Notes: generated by a model not told the origin, from the letters alone. DNA of 64,000 nucleotides from Arachis hypogaea (GCF_003086295.3 NC_092044.1:73432024-73496023), one strand, 5' to 3'. Numbered from the stretch's first letter, positions 1-12,323 are shown. A program made the numbers and translations.

Positions 1-13
1 ACCATTTATTCAG

Positions 14-594
14 GTGCCCAAAGGCGAACAGAGACAAGTGCCTCAAACTCTCGCAGGCAGATCCACAGATGCAGCAAATGGAGATAAAAAGACAATCAAA
101 GTAGATATAGCAGATATTGTTTCAGTATCAGCTTGTGCTGACCTAACCTTACCACCTGGTGCAGGCCTCTGCATCGATACAATTCACGAACCTGTTTACC
201 TGGTAAGCAACATTCAGCCGATCTGATTCTGTCCTTGTCGCATAGTTTTTGCCGATTCTTTCTATACACTTGTCAGCTTATTTCTATCCCCTCTCTCTCT
301 CACCGTTAAGTCATTAACATAATTTTAGCATTGTTATTGTTTTTGTCAAATCCAAATTTTGATAAATTTCTCAAGGGTTGGTGAAATCTTTGAAATGTGC
401 TTAATCTGAAGCCTGCACCAGAATCTCTTTAGCTTAAGAAAAATGCAGCTCTAATTTTTGTTCTCAATTCTTGGATTACCAAGGTTGCTGACTCGTGGGA
501 ATCGTTAGATGGATGGCTCGACGCAGTTCGTTTAGTATACACAATTTATGTACGGGGCAAAAGTGATGTGCTGGCTGGAATTATAGCGGGATAA
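14..594 (+). CDS. C-terminal end of an unrecognised plant gene (last two exons)
   Basis: Two coding exons are visible: 14-202 after an intron ending TTATTCAG, and 484-594 after an intron at 203-483 (GTAAGC...AAG). Both junctions are phase 0 and the reading frame runs 63 + 36 residues to a TAA at 592-594. The upstream exons lie outside the window. The last exon contains the helix-like string [16 protein letters not shown] followed by a short Lys/Asp/Gly tail. A tryptophan-bearing amphipathic C-terminal helix preceded by short strand-like segments is reminiscent of the end of a PH-type domain, but this is a weak structural impression. I do not recognise the family. The exact splice sites, matching phase and stop make a real gene likely. 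Confidence 0.7.
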
Positions 595-1785
595 ATGTGA
601 AATTTGATTTGTTAAACTCAGACTTGATAGCTATTTTTTTTTGGGTACTTTTCTCTGCAAACTTGTGTATAACAACAACAATGTATGAACGTTTTTTTGT
701 ACAACTGAGAAATCTGAGTTAACTGATTAACCGGATCACTCAACATTCTAGTTTTTGGCAATAAATATTCTACAAGGATTATAACTTATGATATCGATTC
801 CTTAATGGGGTTTCTTATCGAGTATTTTCCAACTCAGGCTACCTTGCCTCATCAAACCTGAAAGACACTAAAAATCGCAAACCACAATCAACAACCACAG
901 GTGCTCGGGTATCAGTCAACAATAAATTAGAAGAAACTACTAAAATTAACTCATAAAATTCCCAGACATTAACGCAAAGAGATTCTCCTTCACTGTCAAA
1001 TTCATACCAAACATAGGAGCCCAGAGAACCCCATAATCGAAAGCAAATTTCCACGAAATCAAAACTCGAAGGATGCAACATGAAGTTTTACAATTCCTGC
1101 ATCTCGTCTAAGCGCTTATTAAAAGTATAGGTTCATACAAGACGGAATAAATCTTACCATTCATTGTTTTTTCTCTCCTATTTAATTTTGGTCTTACTTA
1201 GAAAATTAAAGATAGATCATACTTTATTCTCTTAAAGTGTTTTTTTTTTTCACTGAAGAGGATCCGTTTCCATAAAAGAAAATTGTAACATTTTTTAACG
1301 GAGGTTAATGTTTGTTTTGACTCTTTCCATAAATTTTTTTGTGAAATCGGACAAATAAATTAGGTTTATAAAATATAAAATCATAACAAAATTTAAATAA
1401 CAAAATTTAAATAGTAAAATTCTCAAATCTAAATAGAAATTTAGTAAAATAGATTAATTCATCTAAAATTATAATATTAAAAAATTTAAGAGTTAAATTG
1501 AGATTTTAGACTAAAGGTTTGTTTGAAAACTTTAAAAGTATCTTTTTTAAACTTTTAACTTATGAAAAGTATTGCATTTTTTTAAAAAGCTATTTAAAAA
1601 CTTATAAAAAAGTTAAAAAAATTGACTTCTCTCGTAATAAAATTTTTTATCATATTTTTTTAAAAATAAGCACAATTAGAACTAAAAATTTAAACACAAA
1701 ATAATTTATTTATAAGTTATTTTTAATATAATTATTTATTATTTAAACTATTTTTTCAGAAATAAATTAATTAAACTATTTAGAG
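595..1785. other. 3' flank and AT-rich spacer
   Basis: Presumed 3' UTR of the upstream gene followed by AT-rich DNA. From about 1505 the sequence resembles one end of a small transposable element. The stretch 1655-1720 is a direct, diverged copy of 2588-2645. No gene is supported. Confidence 0.5.
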
Positions 1786-2722
1786 CCCGTTTGGGAAGTA
1801 GCAGAAGCAACTTTTTCTTACTTTTGGATTATGAAAAGTCACAATCTACCTGTTTGGCACCATTTTAAAAAAAGTTTTTGACTTGCCGAAACTTTTTGAA
1901 AAAGTAGAAATATATGACTTTCTGCTTCTTGATAAGTCATTCTACCACTTTCTTAAAAAATTTTTAATTTCAAACCAAAAAAATTTATTTTCCTTCTTGA
2001 CTATATGAAAAATACTGACCCTTCACCACCATTTTCAAGCAAGATCTGCTAAAAGTACTTGCCTTCCACCATCATTCTTACGCAATGTTCCAAACCTCAC
2101 CATTTTCACGTAATGATTCATCCGATGGAAGTATTGATCCTCCACCACCATTTTCATTTTCAGGCAATATTGCATCTGAACAACCTATTGCATATATTCC
2201 TTCTAAATAAATTTTTTTTATCATTTTATCACTATATTTTTTATTATTAAATTTGTATTTAACTGTAATATGAAATTTTAGTTTTAATTTTATTTTTTTT
2301 ACATGTGATTTTATAACTTGCTATTATTTTCATAGTTAATTATAGCAAATTTTTGACCTCAATAAAGGAAAAGGGAGTTCTAATAGGAGTAAAAAAATAA
2401 AAACAGCAACAAAATATACATTGACACACATTTTATATTTATTTTTTATTTTCACCTACCATATCATATACAATATTAGTGACTAGGTTATGTAAAATCA
2501 ATATTTAATATTAGAAAGTATTTATTATCATCGTTATTTTAATATTCATTCTCTTCTGTAAAAAATATTATTTTTTGAGTCTATAACTTTAAAATAAGTA
2601 CTTTTATAATTAAAAATTTAAATATAAAATAACTTATTTATAAACTACTACTAATAAAAATTTTTATACTTTAAATTCTTTTTTTAAAAGAATTTATTTA
2701 AGTTATTTACCCAAACTGGCTT
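1786..2722. mobile_element. Degenerate MITE-like element with short terminal inverted repeats
   Basis: The left end reads AGCCCGTTTGGGAAG. The right end, reverse-complemented, reads AGCCAGTTTGGGTAA, an imperfect inverted match typical of hAT or PIF/Harbinger MITEs. A TTA lies at or near both ends, which might be a 3-bp target duplication. The interior is AT-rich without a usable reading frame. The exact ends and superfamily are uncertain. Confidence 0.4.
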
Positions 2723-2867
2723 TAGTCAAACTAGGCCTAACAAACTTTGACTTCTGAAAGTTTCCTCAGTGCCCGAGGACCATACTTATATTGGTAACTG
2801 AACGTTAACCTTGGGATTAACTTTTTGCTGTTTCATTTGTGTTCTTTGGTTGGAGTTGGAAGTTGGA

Positions 2868-2951
2868 ATGAGTGAAAGTGGGAGTGCAAGTAGTTTGGTA
2901 GCAGAGACTGTGTGGAAGGAAATCGAGTCTACACGCACAGGTTAACCGCTT

Positions 2952-3018
<67 letters not shown>

Positions 3019-3798
3019 GAATTGACATTGCGTTCGTTTGATTAATGATTGGAAGTTGAACTTTGGAATACAGTGAGCGATGACCAACTTTGGACGTAAG
3101 TAATTGAATTCATTCAATTTCTCTTGTCAATTAAGTGTTGTGTTTGAAAAGATTGCGAAACCCTCATACTCACAGATTGCATTTTATATTTGGGAAGAAC
3201 ATGGAGGGAGCCGCAAGAATCGTGGATCAAAGAGGCGTTAGCAGGATATCTGGGAATCCAAGTGGGAGGTTCGTCTTTCAGGTTACAGGGGAATCCCCAA
3301 GGAAGAAAGATCACTATCTCTGTTTTCCTCATCATTTCTGCGCCTGCTATTCTTTCTTCTACGATGTTCTCAACAGACGCCAACAACTCTCTGTAAGCAT
3401 TTTCATTTCCCGCTTCTTTTTAATTCCATTGCTTCTTATTCTTCTTGGAGTATGTTAGGATAGGTAAGAGAGAGCAGTAGAGAAGAGGTTTGTGTATTAG
3501 AATTGTGTTTTGGAATTGTGTAGGATACAAGATTCAAAGTATTTATAGATGTGATTATTGACTACTATTATAAATGCTAAGCTCAATACTTAAGCTACTA
3601 TCTACTAACAACCAACCACAGAGAATAAATACTTATAAGCTTCTAATATTCTAATATTCTCTAATAGAGTATGTGTTTCAATGTATGTGTCCTCAGTGTA
3701 AGCATCAAATAGCTGCAAGACTTGCTGCGTCATTGGGAGTTTATGTCGAATTGAATGTCTCCGATGAGGAGCTCGCTCTCTTGCTTTCCAAAATATAG
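2868..3798 (+). CDS. SWS1: SWS1/ZSWIM7-type SWIM zinc-finger protein
   Basis: Four exons: 2868-2940, 3074-3095 (22-nt micro-exon), 3176-3392 and 3697-3798, joined by GT/AG introns with agreeing phases to give 137 residues and a TAG stop. In this family SWS1 partners a RAD51-paralogue-like protein (Shu complex) and promotes RAD51-dependent recombination in the nucleus. The core GAARIVDQRGVSRISGNPSG and the SWIM motif C87-A-C89...C105-K-H107 are intact. The last Cys and His are supplied by exon 4, so retaining intron 3 would remove the zinc site. The first ATG is followed by a Ser-rich N-terminus. Intron 1 (133 nt) contains a (TC)31 microsatellite. The gene is convergent with the YSL gene, 439 bp stop to stop. 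Assignment rests on remembered family motifs. Confidence 0.88.
2955..3016 (+). repeat. (TC)31 microsatellite inside SWS1 intron 1
   Basis: A perfect 62-bp TC run fills nearly half of the 133-nt intron between SWS1 exon 1 and its 22-nt micro-exon. It lies about 57 nt upstream of the acceptor, so it is a pyrimidine-rich element within the intron rather than the acceptor tract itself. Confidence 0.97.
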
Positions 3799-4237
3799 AT
3801 ACATCATACATACATATATACATAGCCCTTGCTTTCTTTATTTTTAGGGTAAGAAAATTTATTGTGGGGCAAGCAAGGAACATCTCATTTTTAGATTAGT
3901 TAAATTGTCAAGATGTATGTGTGCCTCATGGACAAGAGTTTTGTTTTGATCTAAGTATCTATCTCATTATTTCAATATTTTCTTGCTGATACTTGTTTAC
4001 ATTTTTGGTTGGGGTGTTGGGATGCACTTGCAAGAGATGGGTGCAAGAATACAGGCCTTATTTTTGTCATTGAATTCACAGAATTGTGTATTACACAGTG
4101 TCCTGATGCCAACCGTAATAGCTGACCCAAATGTGTTGCATCCTATGTTTGGTGTGCATTGGAAACTGCTATCTAATTCCTATGGCACTAGAAAGCCTGA
4201 GTGATATATGTATTCATTGCTTGATATTGATTGAGTT
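3799..4237. other. Shared 3' spacer between convergent SWS1 and YSL genes
   Basis: These 439 bp separate the two stop codons and must hold both 3' UTRs and polyadenylation sites. Short open frames here look accidental. Confidence 0.6.
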
Positions 4238-7200
4238 CTAGGAAGGGACAAATTTCATGCAAATTGGAGGATTGATCCTTGCAAGAGCAAGAATGGCAGC
4301 AGGAAGAGTCCAAAGTCCCTCCCCACAAATTAGTCCAGAAGCAGCTGCCGGAACCATCAACTTTGCCTTCTTGTCGTTAATCTTGTGCCACAAGAACACA
4401 ATCACAGTTCCCATGAACATGTCAATTGCAAAGTATGCCCCAACTAGGAATGGCACTGCCATTACCATTGGTAACGGCATCCATTTTGCTATCTTTTTAG
4501 GCGAGTGATCCCTCACCACGTTTACTGCCACAGCAAAAGCGAAGAATGCATAGCAAAGCTGCAAGCAATGATGAGGCAATGCTGAGAAGCCTTCAACACC
4601 TATAACTGCCATGTTTCTGTATATCAGTGCATAAGGAGCCTTGAATTCTCCATTAGGGTCTCCCACATTGAATGCCTTGTAGTACAAGAAGAAGCTCAGA
4701 GGAGCTGTTACACATCCCATTGCAATGCCAATTACTTGGCACATGAACATTGCTCTGGGAGAGGTTAAGGTGTAATGAGCAGTTTTGAAATCTTGCATCA
4801 GAATGCAAGAAACTGAAACCACTGATTTAATGACACCACAACCCACCAGTCCCGCCACAACACCATTTTCTTTCCCGCTCAAAGCTGCCATCACAAAGAG
4901 TGCAACTTTGCCATAGTTATACGCCATGTTTATGTCTGTGAGACCAGCTCCCAAAGCATTACAGAAGGCAAGAGCTGGAGCAAAAATGTAAGCAACCACG
5001 ACAAAGTACCATTTGAGCTGGGGAAACATAAGCGGGATCAAAACTGTTGAAATGACTGTGAAAACAAGGTATCCAACTATTCCAATCCACATGGGAATGT
5101 TCTCCTTGAGGAACAACTCAGTCTGTTTAATGTTTCCATTTGGATACCCTTGCTGCTCAGCTGCTACTGCTGCAGTGAGAAAAAGACCTCAACATTAGAT
5201 ATCATATCTTAGTCTTTAGATGTTATATGAGGAAAAAGAGGAGGGCAAGCATATAGGTGAAAACGGATTAGTTTGACACTCACCGTTCTTTTGGTTCCGA
5301 TCTTTATAGTGCTTCATCTTGTCAATTATGCCATTAACTGTGGCAACTAAAATCTTGGTGAAGTTGTATATGCCATCACCCAGGATTAGAGCAATTGACA
5401 GAAAAACCTTATAGCCATATAAGCCCTTCATGTTGGTTTCTTCTAGATTATCAGGGTACCATTGTCCTTTAAGCTTATCAACTAAAGGGTACATGACCCC
5501 ATATGAGAGCACAGCTCCAAGGAGCAAAGACACATTGACGAGGTGAGAACAAATCATTCCTGCTCCCACATAAGTCATGCTGAAATCAAAGTAGAATCTG
5601 CAAAGTCAAAACGATAAGATTAGTAACATCTTGAGTGGAAGTGGAATGTTTCATTCCAAAGAAATTGGTACATGTTTGATGACAAATCCTACGTTTGCTT
5701 CCAAGCTTGCAATCCAAAGGTAGGGAACTGTTCAAATCCACAGTCTCTTATCCCTGAGAAGAACCACTTAAATAAACCCCATAAGAAACTGATGGAAAAA
5801 TATTTCATGAACCCCCTCACTTGCTTCCTGCAATGTTACAATAAGAATCAAATCATTGCCTTAGATTTTTTCACAATTTATTACTCTCCGTTTATTTAAT
5901 AACTGAAAAAGTGAGAAAATTAGTACACCCAGAAATTAATGTATCTGTATACAAATTATGTCTAGATTTACCAGAGATTTTGATGTACTAATTTTCTCAC
6001 CCCATCAGTTATTATTAGAAAGAAGTAATACTAAATTCCAGATATGTGTTCCATACTTGGCCATTTTGTCACCCTGGGTATGAAAACCATTGATTAGAAC
6101 AGCTGTTGCTAAGCCACTTGGATATGTTAATTGAAGATCAACTATCATTATCTGCATCAAAGGGGAAAAATTGCAGTAAGCCCGAGTAATTTTTCATCTG
6201 TCTCTTGATGGCTTGGATGAGTTTTAAATATAACTAAACTTCCGCCTACTAGACCAGTTAGCCATATATATATGAATAGAGAGGGACAGTATATAAACCA
6301 TAAAATGTATTAAATTCATAATTCATAATACTCAACCATGCCGTTAAGAAGTCTTGAAATTTGAATGATGTGCAAGTAATCCAAAATGAAGTATATAAAT
6401 AGATAAGATAAGGAGAATTTGAATGTTGAAAGGATGCAATATTATATAAAATATGGTATTGCATAACTCACTCATACCTTTCTGAGTGGGATCAAGACAA
6501 AAAGGCCAACAAAGCAAACCACAAAAAGGAAGCCAGTCATCCAACCAAATCCAGGTTCTTTAATGGCACCTGGACTGTTACCCGGAGTTCCCACCCCAGA
6601 CAACTCATAAGTCTTCCTGTTTAATCCCAGTAGATAAGAAGCAAATCCTCCTGCAACATACACACATACATAAATCAAAATTTTGACAGGAAATTATATA
6701 ATCATAAAAATTTGATGAAGCTTTTTAAGTTGGCGGTTAAAAACCTAACACAACCCTCTTCTTTCATCTTGTGATGTGAAGCTTTGCACAAAAGTTTAAC
6801 ATAGGTAGAGTTTTGACTAGAAATTACATAAGCAGAGGAAATTCATTAAATAATATGGAGGAGTTTTTTATATGCATAGTTGGTTCCAAACCCAGAAAAA
6901 GAATAAGGTTGTTTTAGGCTATTGACGTATAAAATTGTCAAACCTTTGTGACATGGATATAGATAGATTCCAAAATGAATAGTAGGCTCTTACCTCCAAT
7001 AGCAATGCTATAGCATGCAACAGCACAAGTCTGTATGATGGTGTTCTCTTGGCGGCTGAAGGGCTTCGACACAAAGCCAGCCTTTTGGAGAACCTTCGTC
7101 CAGCTCCGGACAAACACAAAAGCAAGGAGTGCAGCAGAGACATTCAGGTTGGGAACCATGCCAGTTGTGAGGTTGAGCTTCATGACTATTATGCTGTACA

Positions 7201-7384
7201 TTATTCCAATCATCATGCTCACAAGCAACCCTCTCAGTGTTATCTGATCACTCCATTTCTGAGGCTGCAACTCAGCACCACCTTGCAGCTGAAGCTGGTC
7301 CTCCAAGTCACGGTCCCTCGCGATTTCGAGTTTGTTCTCTTCTCCTTCTTCCATTTTCGTTGCACTTGATGGGGAAAACATCAT
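4238..7384 (-). CDS. YSL: Yellow Stripe-Like metal-nicotianamine transporter
   Basis: Six exons in coding order: 7384-6994, 6650-6478, 6151-6057, 5827-5693, 5597-5284 and 5169-4238. All junctions keep frame, giving 679 residues and a TAG stop, the normal length for this family. YSL proteins are polytopic oligopeptide-transporter-family carriers that move Fe, Cu or Zn chelated by nicotianamine across membranes. Recognisable blocks are [108 protein letters not shown] and [20 protein letters not shown]. An acidic, Gln-rich soluble N-terminus precedes the first membrane segment. The motifs fit the YSL1/2/3 branch best. A second in-frame Met lies at residue 11. The acceptor of exon 6 is a tandem CAGCAG, so one residue may be optional. 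The gene appears intact. Confidence 0.93.
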
Positions 7385-7705
7385 CTCTAGTCCTAGCTAT
7401 ATGGCCTAGTACAAACTTCAACTATCAGAGGTAAACTCAGGTTAGTGAAATACAATAGGTCCATAGATTTTATTTTATTTTTAATATATTATTGTTGTGT
7501 TGTTGGCGTAATGCCATAGAGAAAGTACTGAAAAACAACGGAATAGAATAGTGTAGTAGCTTACATCTTACCCTGATGATTTTGTTGGTTCTCTATTAGC
7601 CTTGCTTTCTGAATACACCATTAAAGAACTAATAAGATGATTTTTATCTGAAGAGGCACAGCTACTGCGTGGATTTTGTGTGGTGTTTGTACATATATAG
7701 AGCTT
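7385..7705 (-). promoter_or_regulatory. Putative YSL 5' UTR and core promoter
   Basis: On the minus strand a CTATATATG box (about 7693-7701) lies roughly 310 bp upstream of the YSL start codon, with a CA-rich stretch just downstream that suits a start site near 7665. The intervening sequence would be 5' UTR. I saw no certain iron-response element. Confidence 0.4.
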
Positions 7706-8148
7706 TGTTAACTAAGTAATAGGACACGCGGTAACTTTCTATGACTAGCTGTAGCACAATATAATAATGCTGATTATTGGCCTTTGTTCTGCAGAAAGAA
7801 ATCTGCAGATATCGAGAAATATAAACTTATTTAAAGAATAAGATAGATATAGCAATTTATAGAGACAATTTTTTTCTAATTTTTGTTAACTCAAATAGAA
7901 AAAGTGAAAAAATGAATAAAGACTTAATATTGTCTTTGTATTTTGTCCATTCTAACAAGGACAATTTTATGACAAAAGAGTTTTTGTGTGAAAAGAATGA
8001 AGATGGGTATATGTGCTTCTTTGAGCGTCATTATTTTTAAAATTGATTTTTTAATCACATTTTTTTAGATAGATATCGAACTATCTATCGAAGAGAATCT
8101 TCATCTCTTCACTCTAGCATACGCCAATTAAACTTGTTTTAATTTTTT

Positions 8149-8150
<2 letters not shown>

Positions 8151-8200
<50 letters not shown>
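8151..8200. repeat. (TA)25 microsatellite
   Basis: Perfect TA dinucleotide run of about 50 bp. Confidence 0.97.
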
Positions 8201-8203
<3 letters not shown>

Positions 8204-9059
8204 AAAATAATAATTAAAAATGTGTTGGATTTGGTGGATGTTTGAACAAGTTGTAGTCAACTTGGTCCCTTGATGGTTTATATAGTTGGCTTGTGGTTGA
8301 AACTTCAACGGAATAATTGAATCCAATAATTAACCTGACAGGGCTTAGCTCAGCTACAATATGCACAACTAGACTTTTCAACTTCTTTTGATGCTAAGAA
8401 TTTAGAAGTCCCTGTAGCACTTTGAGAGGGAAAAAAAAATCAAGGGTTATTCTAATAACTGAAACCCTGTCCCAAAAAAAAAAAAAAAATTATTCTACCA
8501 CATTCAGAATCGGAATATGTAAATATATAGTAGTACAGGCACACGCACATATAAAGATGTCACTTCTCTCCACATACCAGAGAATTTCCCAGAAAGAATT
8601 TGATGCACATGCAAAAGTTGATGTTAGAATCAGCAAGTAGCTAAGTTAGTGATAGATGTCACTTCTTTCCACCTTCATTCTTTATTGGTTTGACTAGTTT
8701 TACCATCCTATTGACTTGCCTACCCTTTTTTGGAATAGTAATTTTTTTCATATTTTTTTGTTGTTACGGTTTATTTCATAGATTGAGTCTAAAATAATGA
8801 TCGGTTCAAGAATGCCCTTTCTAGGACTGTCGTTCCATAAAGAATGTAACTTGAATTATATTTACATAGAATCTTGCGCATGTTTTGCATAGATTTGATC
8901 TCCAAACACTAAAAATAAAAAGCTTAACACATGCTTAAAGTATATTATCTCCCATAATTCTTGTTTTTTAGGCAAATATTCATTTAATTGTCGGAGTTAT
9001 AAGTACATACTTACCATCATGTAATAAGAGTATATTTCTATAAAGTACGAACATTTTGT

Positions 9060-9480
9060 TGAGTTGCCGTATCTATGTGTGGACACATTTCAGACATGAC
9101 ACTTATCGACAATCATCCGTGTCTGATGTGTCTAACCATATTTTAATAAAAAATAAAAAATTATTTCGGACACGTTTAGACACACCTAAATACCATTACA
9201 TATCAGCGTGTCCAGCATTATTCTTAATATATATTATTGAGATAAATTTAGAAATAGTATATATTATTTATTAAAATAAAAAATATTTTAAATATTTTAT
9301 ATAAATAAAATAAGACTTTAAAAATAATTAAAAAATTAATTTATATTTTAATATTAATAAATTATCAAAATATCATTACGATTTATCAAAAAAATATTTT
9401 ATATTTTTTATTTTAAAATTTATATGTTAACATGTCCCATATTATGTCGTATCTCATATTCGTGTCGGTGCATCATAGAG
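9060..9480. repeat. Degenerate GTGTC-rich dispersed repeat
   Basis: It begins with several GGACAC/GTGTC-type words, passes through an AT-rich centre, and closes with TCGTGTCGGTGCATCATAG. From memory a GTGTCGGTGCTTCATAG-type end is common in legume dispersed repeats. No clear inverted termini or target duplication could be fixed. Confidence 0.35.
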
Positions 9481-10351
9481 TATACTACAAAGTTCTAACA
9501 AATGTAAAATTCATTAAAAATGTGAGTAAAACATCCACCTCTCGCTAGTTGCATAAAAATCCCATTACTATTTTTTGTTAATTACGACAATTGACACGAG
9601 CAAATGAAGACAGGCTTCAACTAAAAAGAAAACAAGGAATTAGACAAATTCTTTATTGTACTTGATTCAGAGCACAATGCCATGAGGGAACAGTGCAGAA
9701 AAATTAGCAAAAATATTTGCGAATTTACACTGCCGTTTTGTTATATTAATCAGTTAAAACGGTTGGAAACTCCAAACTCATGAGTCATGACCACCTTTCT
9801 ATTTGTCATTCTTAAACATAAAAACAAATTAATCCACTCGTTTATATATTTTATCATTACTATTTCTCTTTTTATTATTTTTAAAATAATATGAAATTTT
9901 GTAGTCCAAATAACGAAATAATTTTCTTAAAACAATTGTTATGGAATAAAAAATCCATCAAATCAAAATGTTCTAACTGAAAATATCGATCGTTTAATTA
10001 CTCTTTTATGAAAAGAAACCATTAGACAATTACTTTTGATATGAAAAAGTACATTTAGACAAATTACCTTTGGGCAGATAAAACTCGTCACAATTGTCTT
10101 TACGAAAAATTAATTTCTTTATCTAATGATTCGCAAATTTTCTCTAAATAAAACTACTAGTACATGATACATTAATATTATTTTTGACCTCTTGAAACTT
10201 CTCTGTATTATTACTCTGCCACTGAAAATTCCTATGCTTATATTATAACATCTATGCTCTAAGTCAGGGGTATATATATAGTTTTCTGAGGGTTACCTGA
10301 AATAGATGGATTTATGCCTAAATGTAAGGTCCAGATTTTTTTTTTTAGAAT

Positions 10352-10793
10352 GAGATGCTCTTCGTTTCCTCAGTAGGATGATGTTGTCCGAGCACTCTGG
10401 AGAAGATGGCGGGAAAAGCTGCAATGGACTCTAATACTTAAGTTAGCAAAGATTTTAGGCAGGATTTTAGTAGATTGAAATTCAAAAAATACCTGAGAGT
10501 GTCATGATATTTATAGTTAGGGGTGAACCAATAATCACTTTATGAAGTGGTTCCACCTTTGATGGTGGATAATTATTCACTTTTATTAGAAAAGTTATCG
10601 AGATCTCCTTTCTAGAGTAATAGGAGAGAAAGAGTTAGTTACTTATTTAAATAAGTAGGGCTAGGCTCGTATCACCGTGTCCGACTTCTGTGAGGTCGGG
10701 TAGGCCGTAATGTAGATATGCACATTGGTATTTGTAGAGTGTTAATTGGGCTTCAATCATTTTGGTCCTGGCACTTAAAATGGGTCATAAACA
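10352..10793 (-). repeat. 3' LTR of element 1
   Basis: Read on the minus strand it starts TGTTTATGACCC just after a purine-rich AAGTAAGGG tract. It contains a TATAAATA box (10508-10515, minus) and shares short blocks with the LTR of the 38745 element, including ATTATCCACC, TTATTGGTTCAC and CTCAGGTAT. The outer end at 10352 is a best guess because the partner LTR is absent. Confidence 0.6.
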
Positions 10794-11079
10794 ATACCCT
10801 TACTTGAAGTCGAGTTTCTGTAAGTCAGATTTAAGAATTCAATCAAGTTGGCTATTAGACCAAGCTAAAGGTGCGAGTAGGTCTTTCACGTGGACTTTTC
10901 GATTTAATCTGATCAGAAAATCTGACGTGATTGGCCTTTGTGAGGTCGAGTACTCGACGTGATTTGAGCTGTTGTAACGTTTTCGTAACTTTTTTTTATT
11001 CTGTAACTGCTAGCATACTTTTTTCGGTAACCATGCACCATCGTTTAAAGTGAGTATTTTTACCTTTTTGCCTCTATTA

Positions 11080-11702
11080 TTATATAAATCTAACTCTTCC
11101 TCTTTTTTGTTTTCTCATTTCGCAAAACCTCTTGCAAGAAAACTATTTCTATTGTTCTTATCTTCAGCATTTCCATCACTGTCAATTCTTGTTTTTGGTG
11201 ATCTCACCTTCGATGTTGCTTCTTGTATTCTCTAGTGGTTGTTTCTTTCCAGGATTTCGTCGTGCGCTATCTTATTCATCATCAAAGGTTAGTTTCTACT
11301 TCTTTTTACCATCCACAATCTTGTAGTTTTGTTGATTGTTATGGTATTTTGAATCTCTTTGGTGATTTCAGAGTTTGCTAGAGATGCTTTTTGATTTTGC
11401 AAAGTTGAATGATTTTGTAGTCATTTTGTAGATTTTGTTTCAAGAGTTTTCAAGAATGTCACTTGCTAGGAATATATTTGTGTATCTTGATTTGAAAAAA
11501 TGTCTTACGAGTAAGGGGTTTATTTTTTCCTAAATGGTGCCATTTAGCGCTTTGTTGATGTAGGCCATTCTTTTAGCCATTGTTGTTGTTTAAAGGTACA
11601 AAAGATAGGTTCTCACGATGATGTAGAATTTTTTTTATTTGTCCGATTTATAGCGTTGTCTGACTTGTACTAACTTAGTTGTTTTATTTTCCTTTTTGCT
11701 AG
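11080..11702 (+). promoter_or_regulatory. Promoter and 5'-UTR intron of the antisense gene of element 1
   Basis: A TATATAA box lies at 11081-11087. It is followed by a pyrimidine-rich leader, a donor AAAG|GTTAGT at 11287/11288, and an acceptor GCTAG at 11702 a few bases before the ATG at 11716. The same arrangement, with the same GTTAGT donor, is present in mirror orientation at 46755-47049 of the second element. Confidence 0.5.
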
Positions 11703-12321
11703 GTATATCTTCTATATGTCTCGCTCAGTAGTGCAAATTGCCTTCAAACATTACTACTGATTTAGACTAGGTAGATAGCACAATACTAATTGCTGTGTCT
11801 GTAGTTGATAGAAAAATGTTGGAAGAGTTCTGACTTAAGCATAAAATTTGTATGGGATAGGAGGAGGAAGAAATGTATGTATTAGAAGCTCCTGATCTCG
11901 AAGAGAATATTTGCTATACCCGTTAAAACAAGTCAGATGAGCAGTTTCTCTTCTTGTATGAATGCCTTTTCACTAGGTTAGGCGTATGACTTCCTTTTAT
12001 CGACTTTGAAATGGATGTTTTGTTGGCTTCTAAAGTTGCCCCAACCTAACTTCACCCCAACTCTTGCGGTTTTATAAAAGTGTACCAGTTGGTTAGTTGT
12101 GAGCTCGACCTTCCCATGTTGTTTAAGATTTTTTTTACCTCTTTCAGTTAACAAAACTTTTTAGCTCTAAGAAACAACAATAAGCCTCTTTTTGAACTAT
12201 TATAGGTAAAAAGATATTTTCTATATTTGAGAATTATTTTCATGATTTCAAGAACTATTATTTTAAAGTCTTTCCTACTGCAGGTGCAGGTGCTCGACCT
12301 TTTTATAAGAATGAGAATGAT

Positions 12322-12323
<2 letters not shown>

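Larger units (their letters stand above)
7706..10351. other. AT-rich intergenic spacer
   Basis: No gene is supported. The stretch contains a (TA)25 run and a GTGTC-rich degenerate repeat, annotated separately, plus homopolymer A/T tracts. Confidence 0.5.

Noticed and set aside
839..1081. 80-codon minus-strand open frame with a plausible ATG
   Set aside because: No recognisable domain, no splice partner and AT-rich surroundings; it may be a fragment but cannot be supported.
3190..3396. Alternative plus-frame open reading over SWS1 exon 3
   Set aside because: It is out of phase with the micro-exon and exon 4, and loses the CxC...CxH motif.
3983..4204. 73-codon open frame between SWS1 and YSL
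   Set aside because: It lies in the shared 3' spacer with no motif.
7035..7369. Plus-strand open frames opposite YSL exon 1
   Set aside because: Shadows of the transporter exon.
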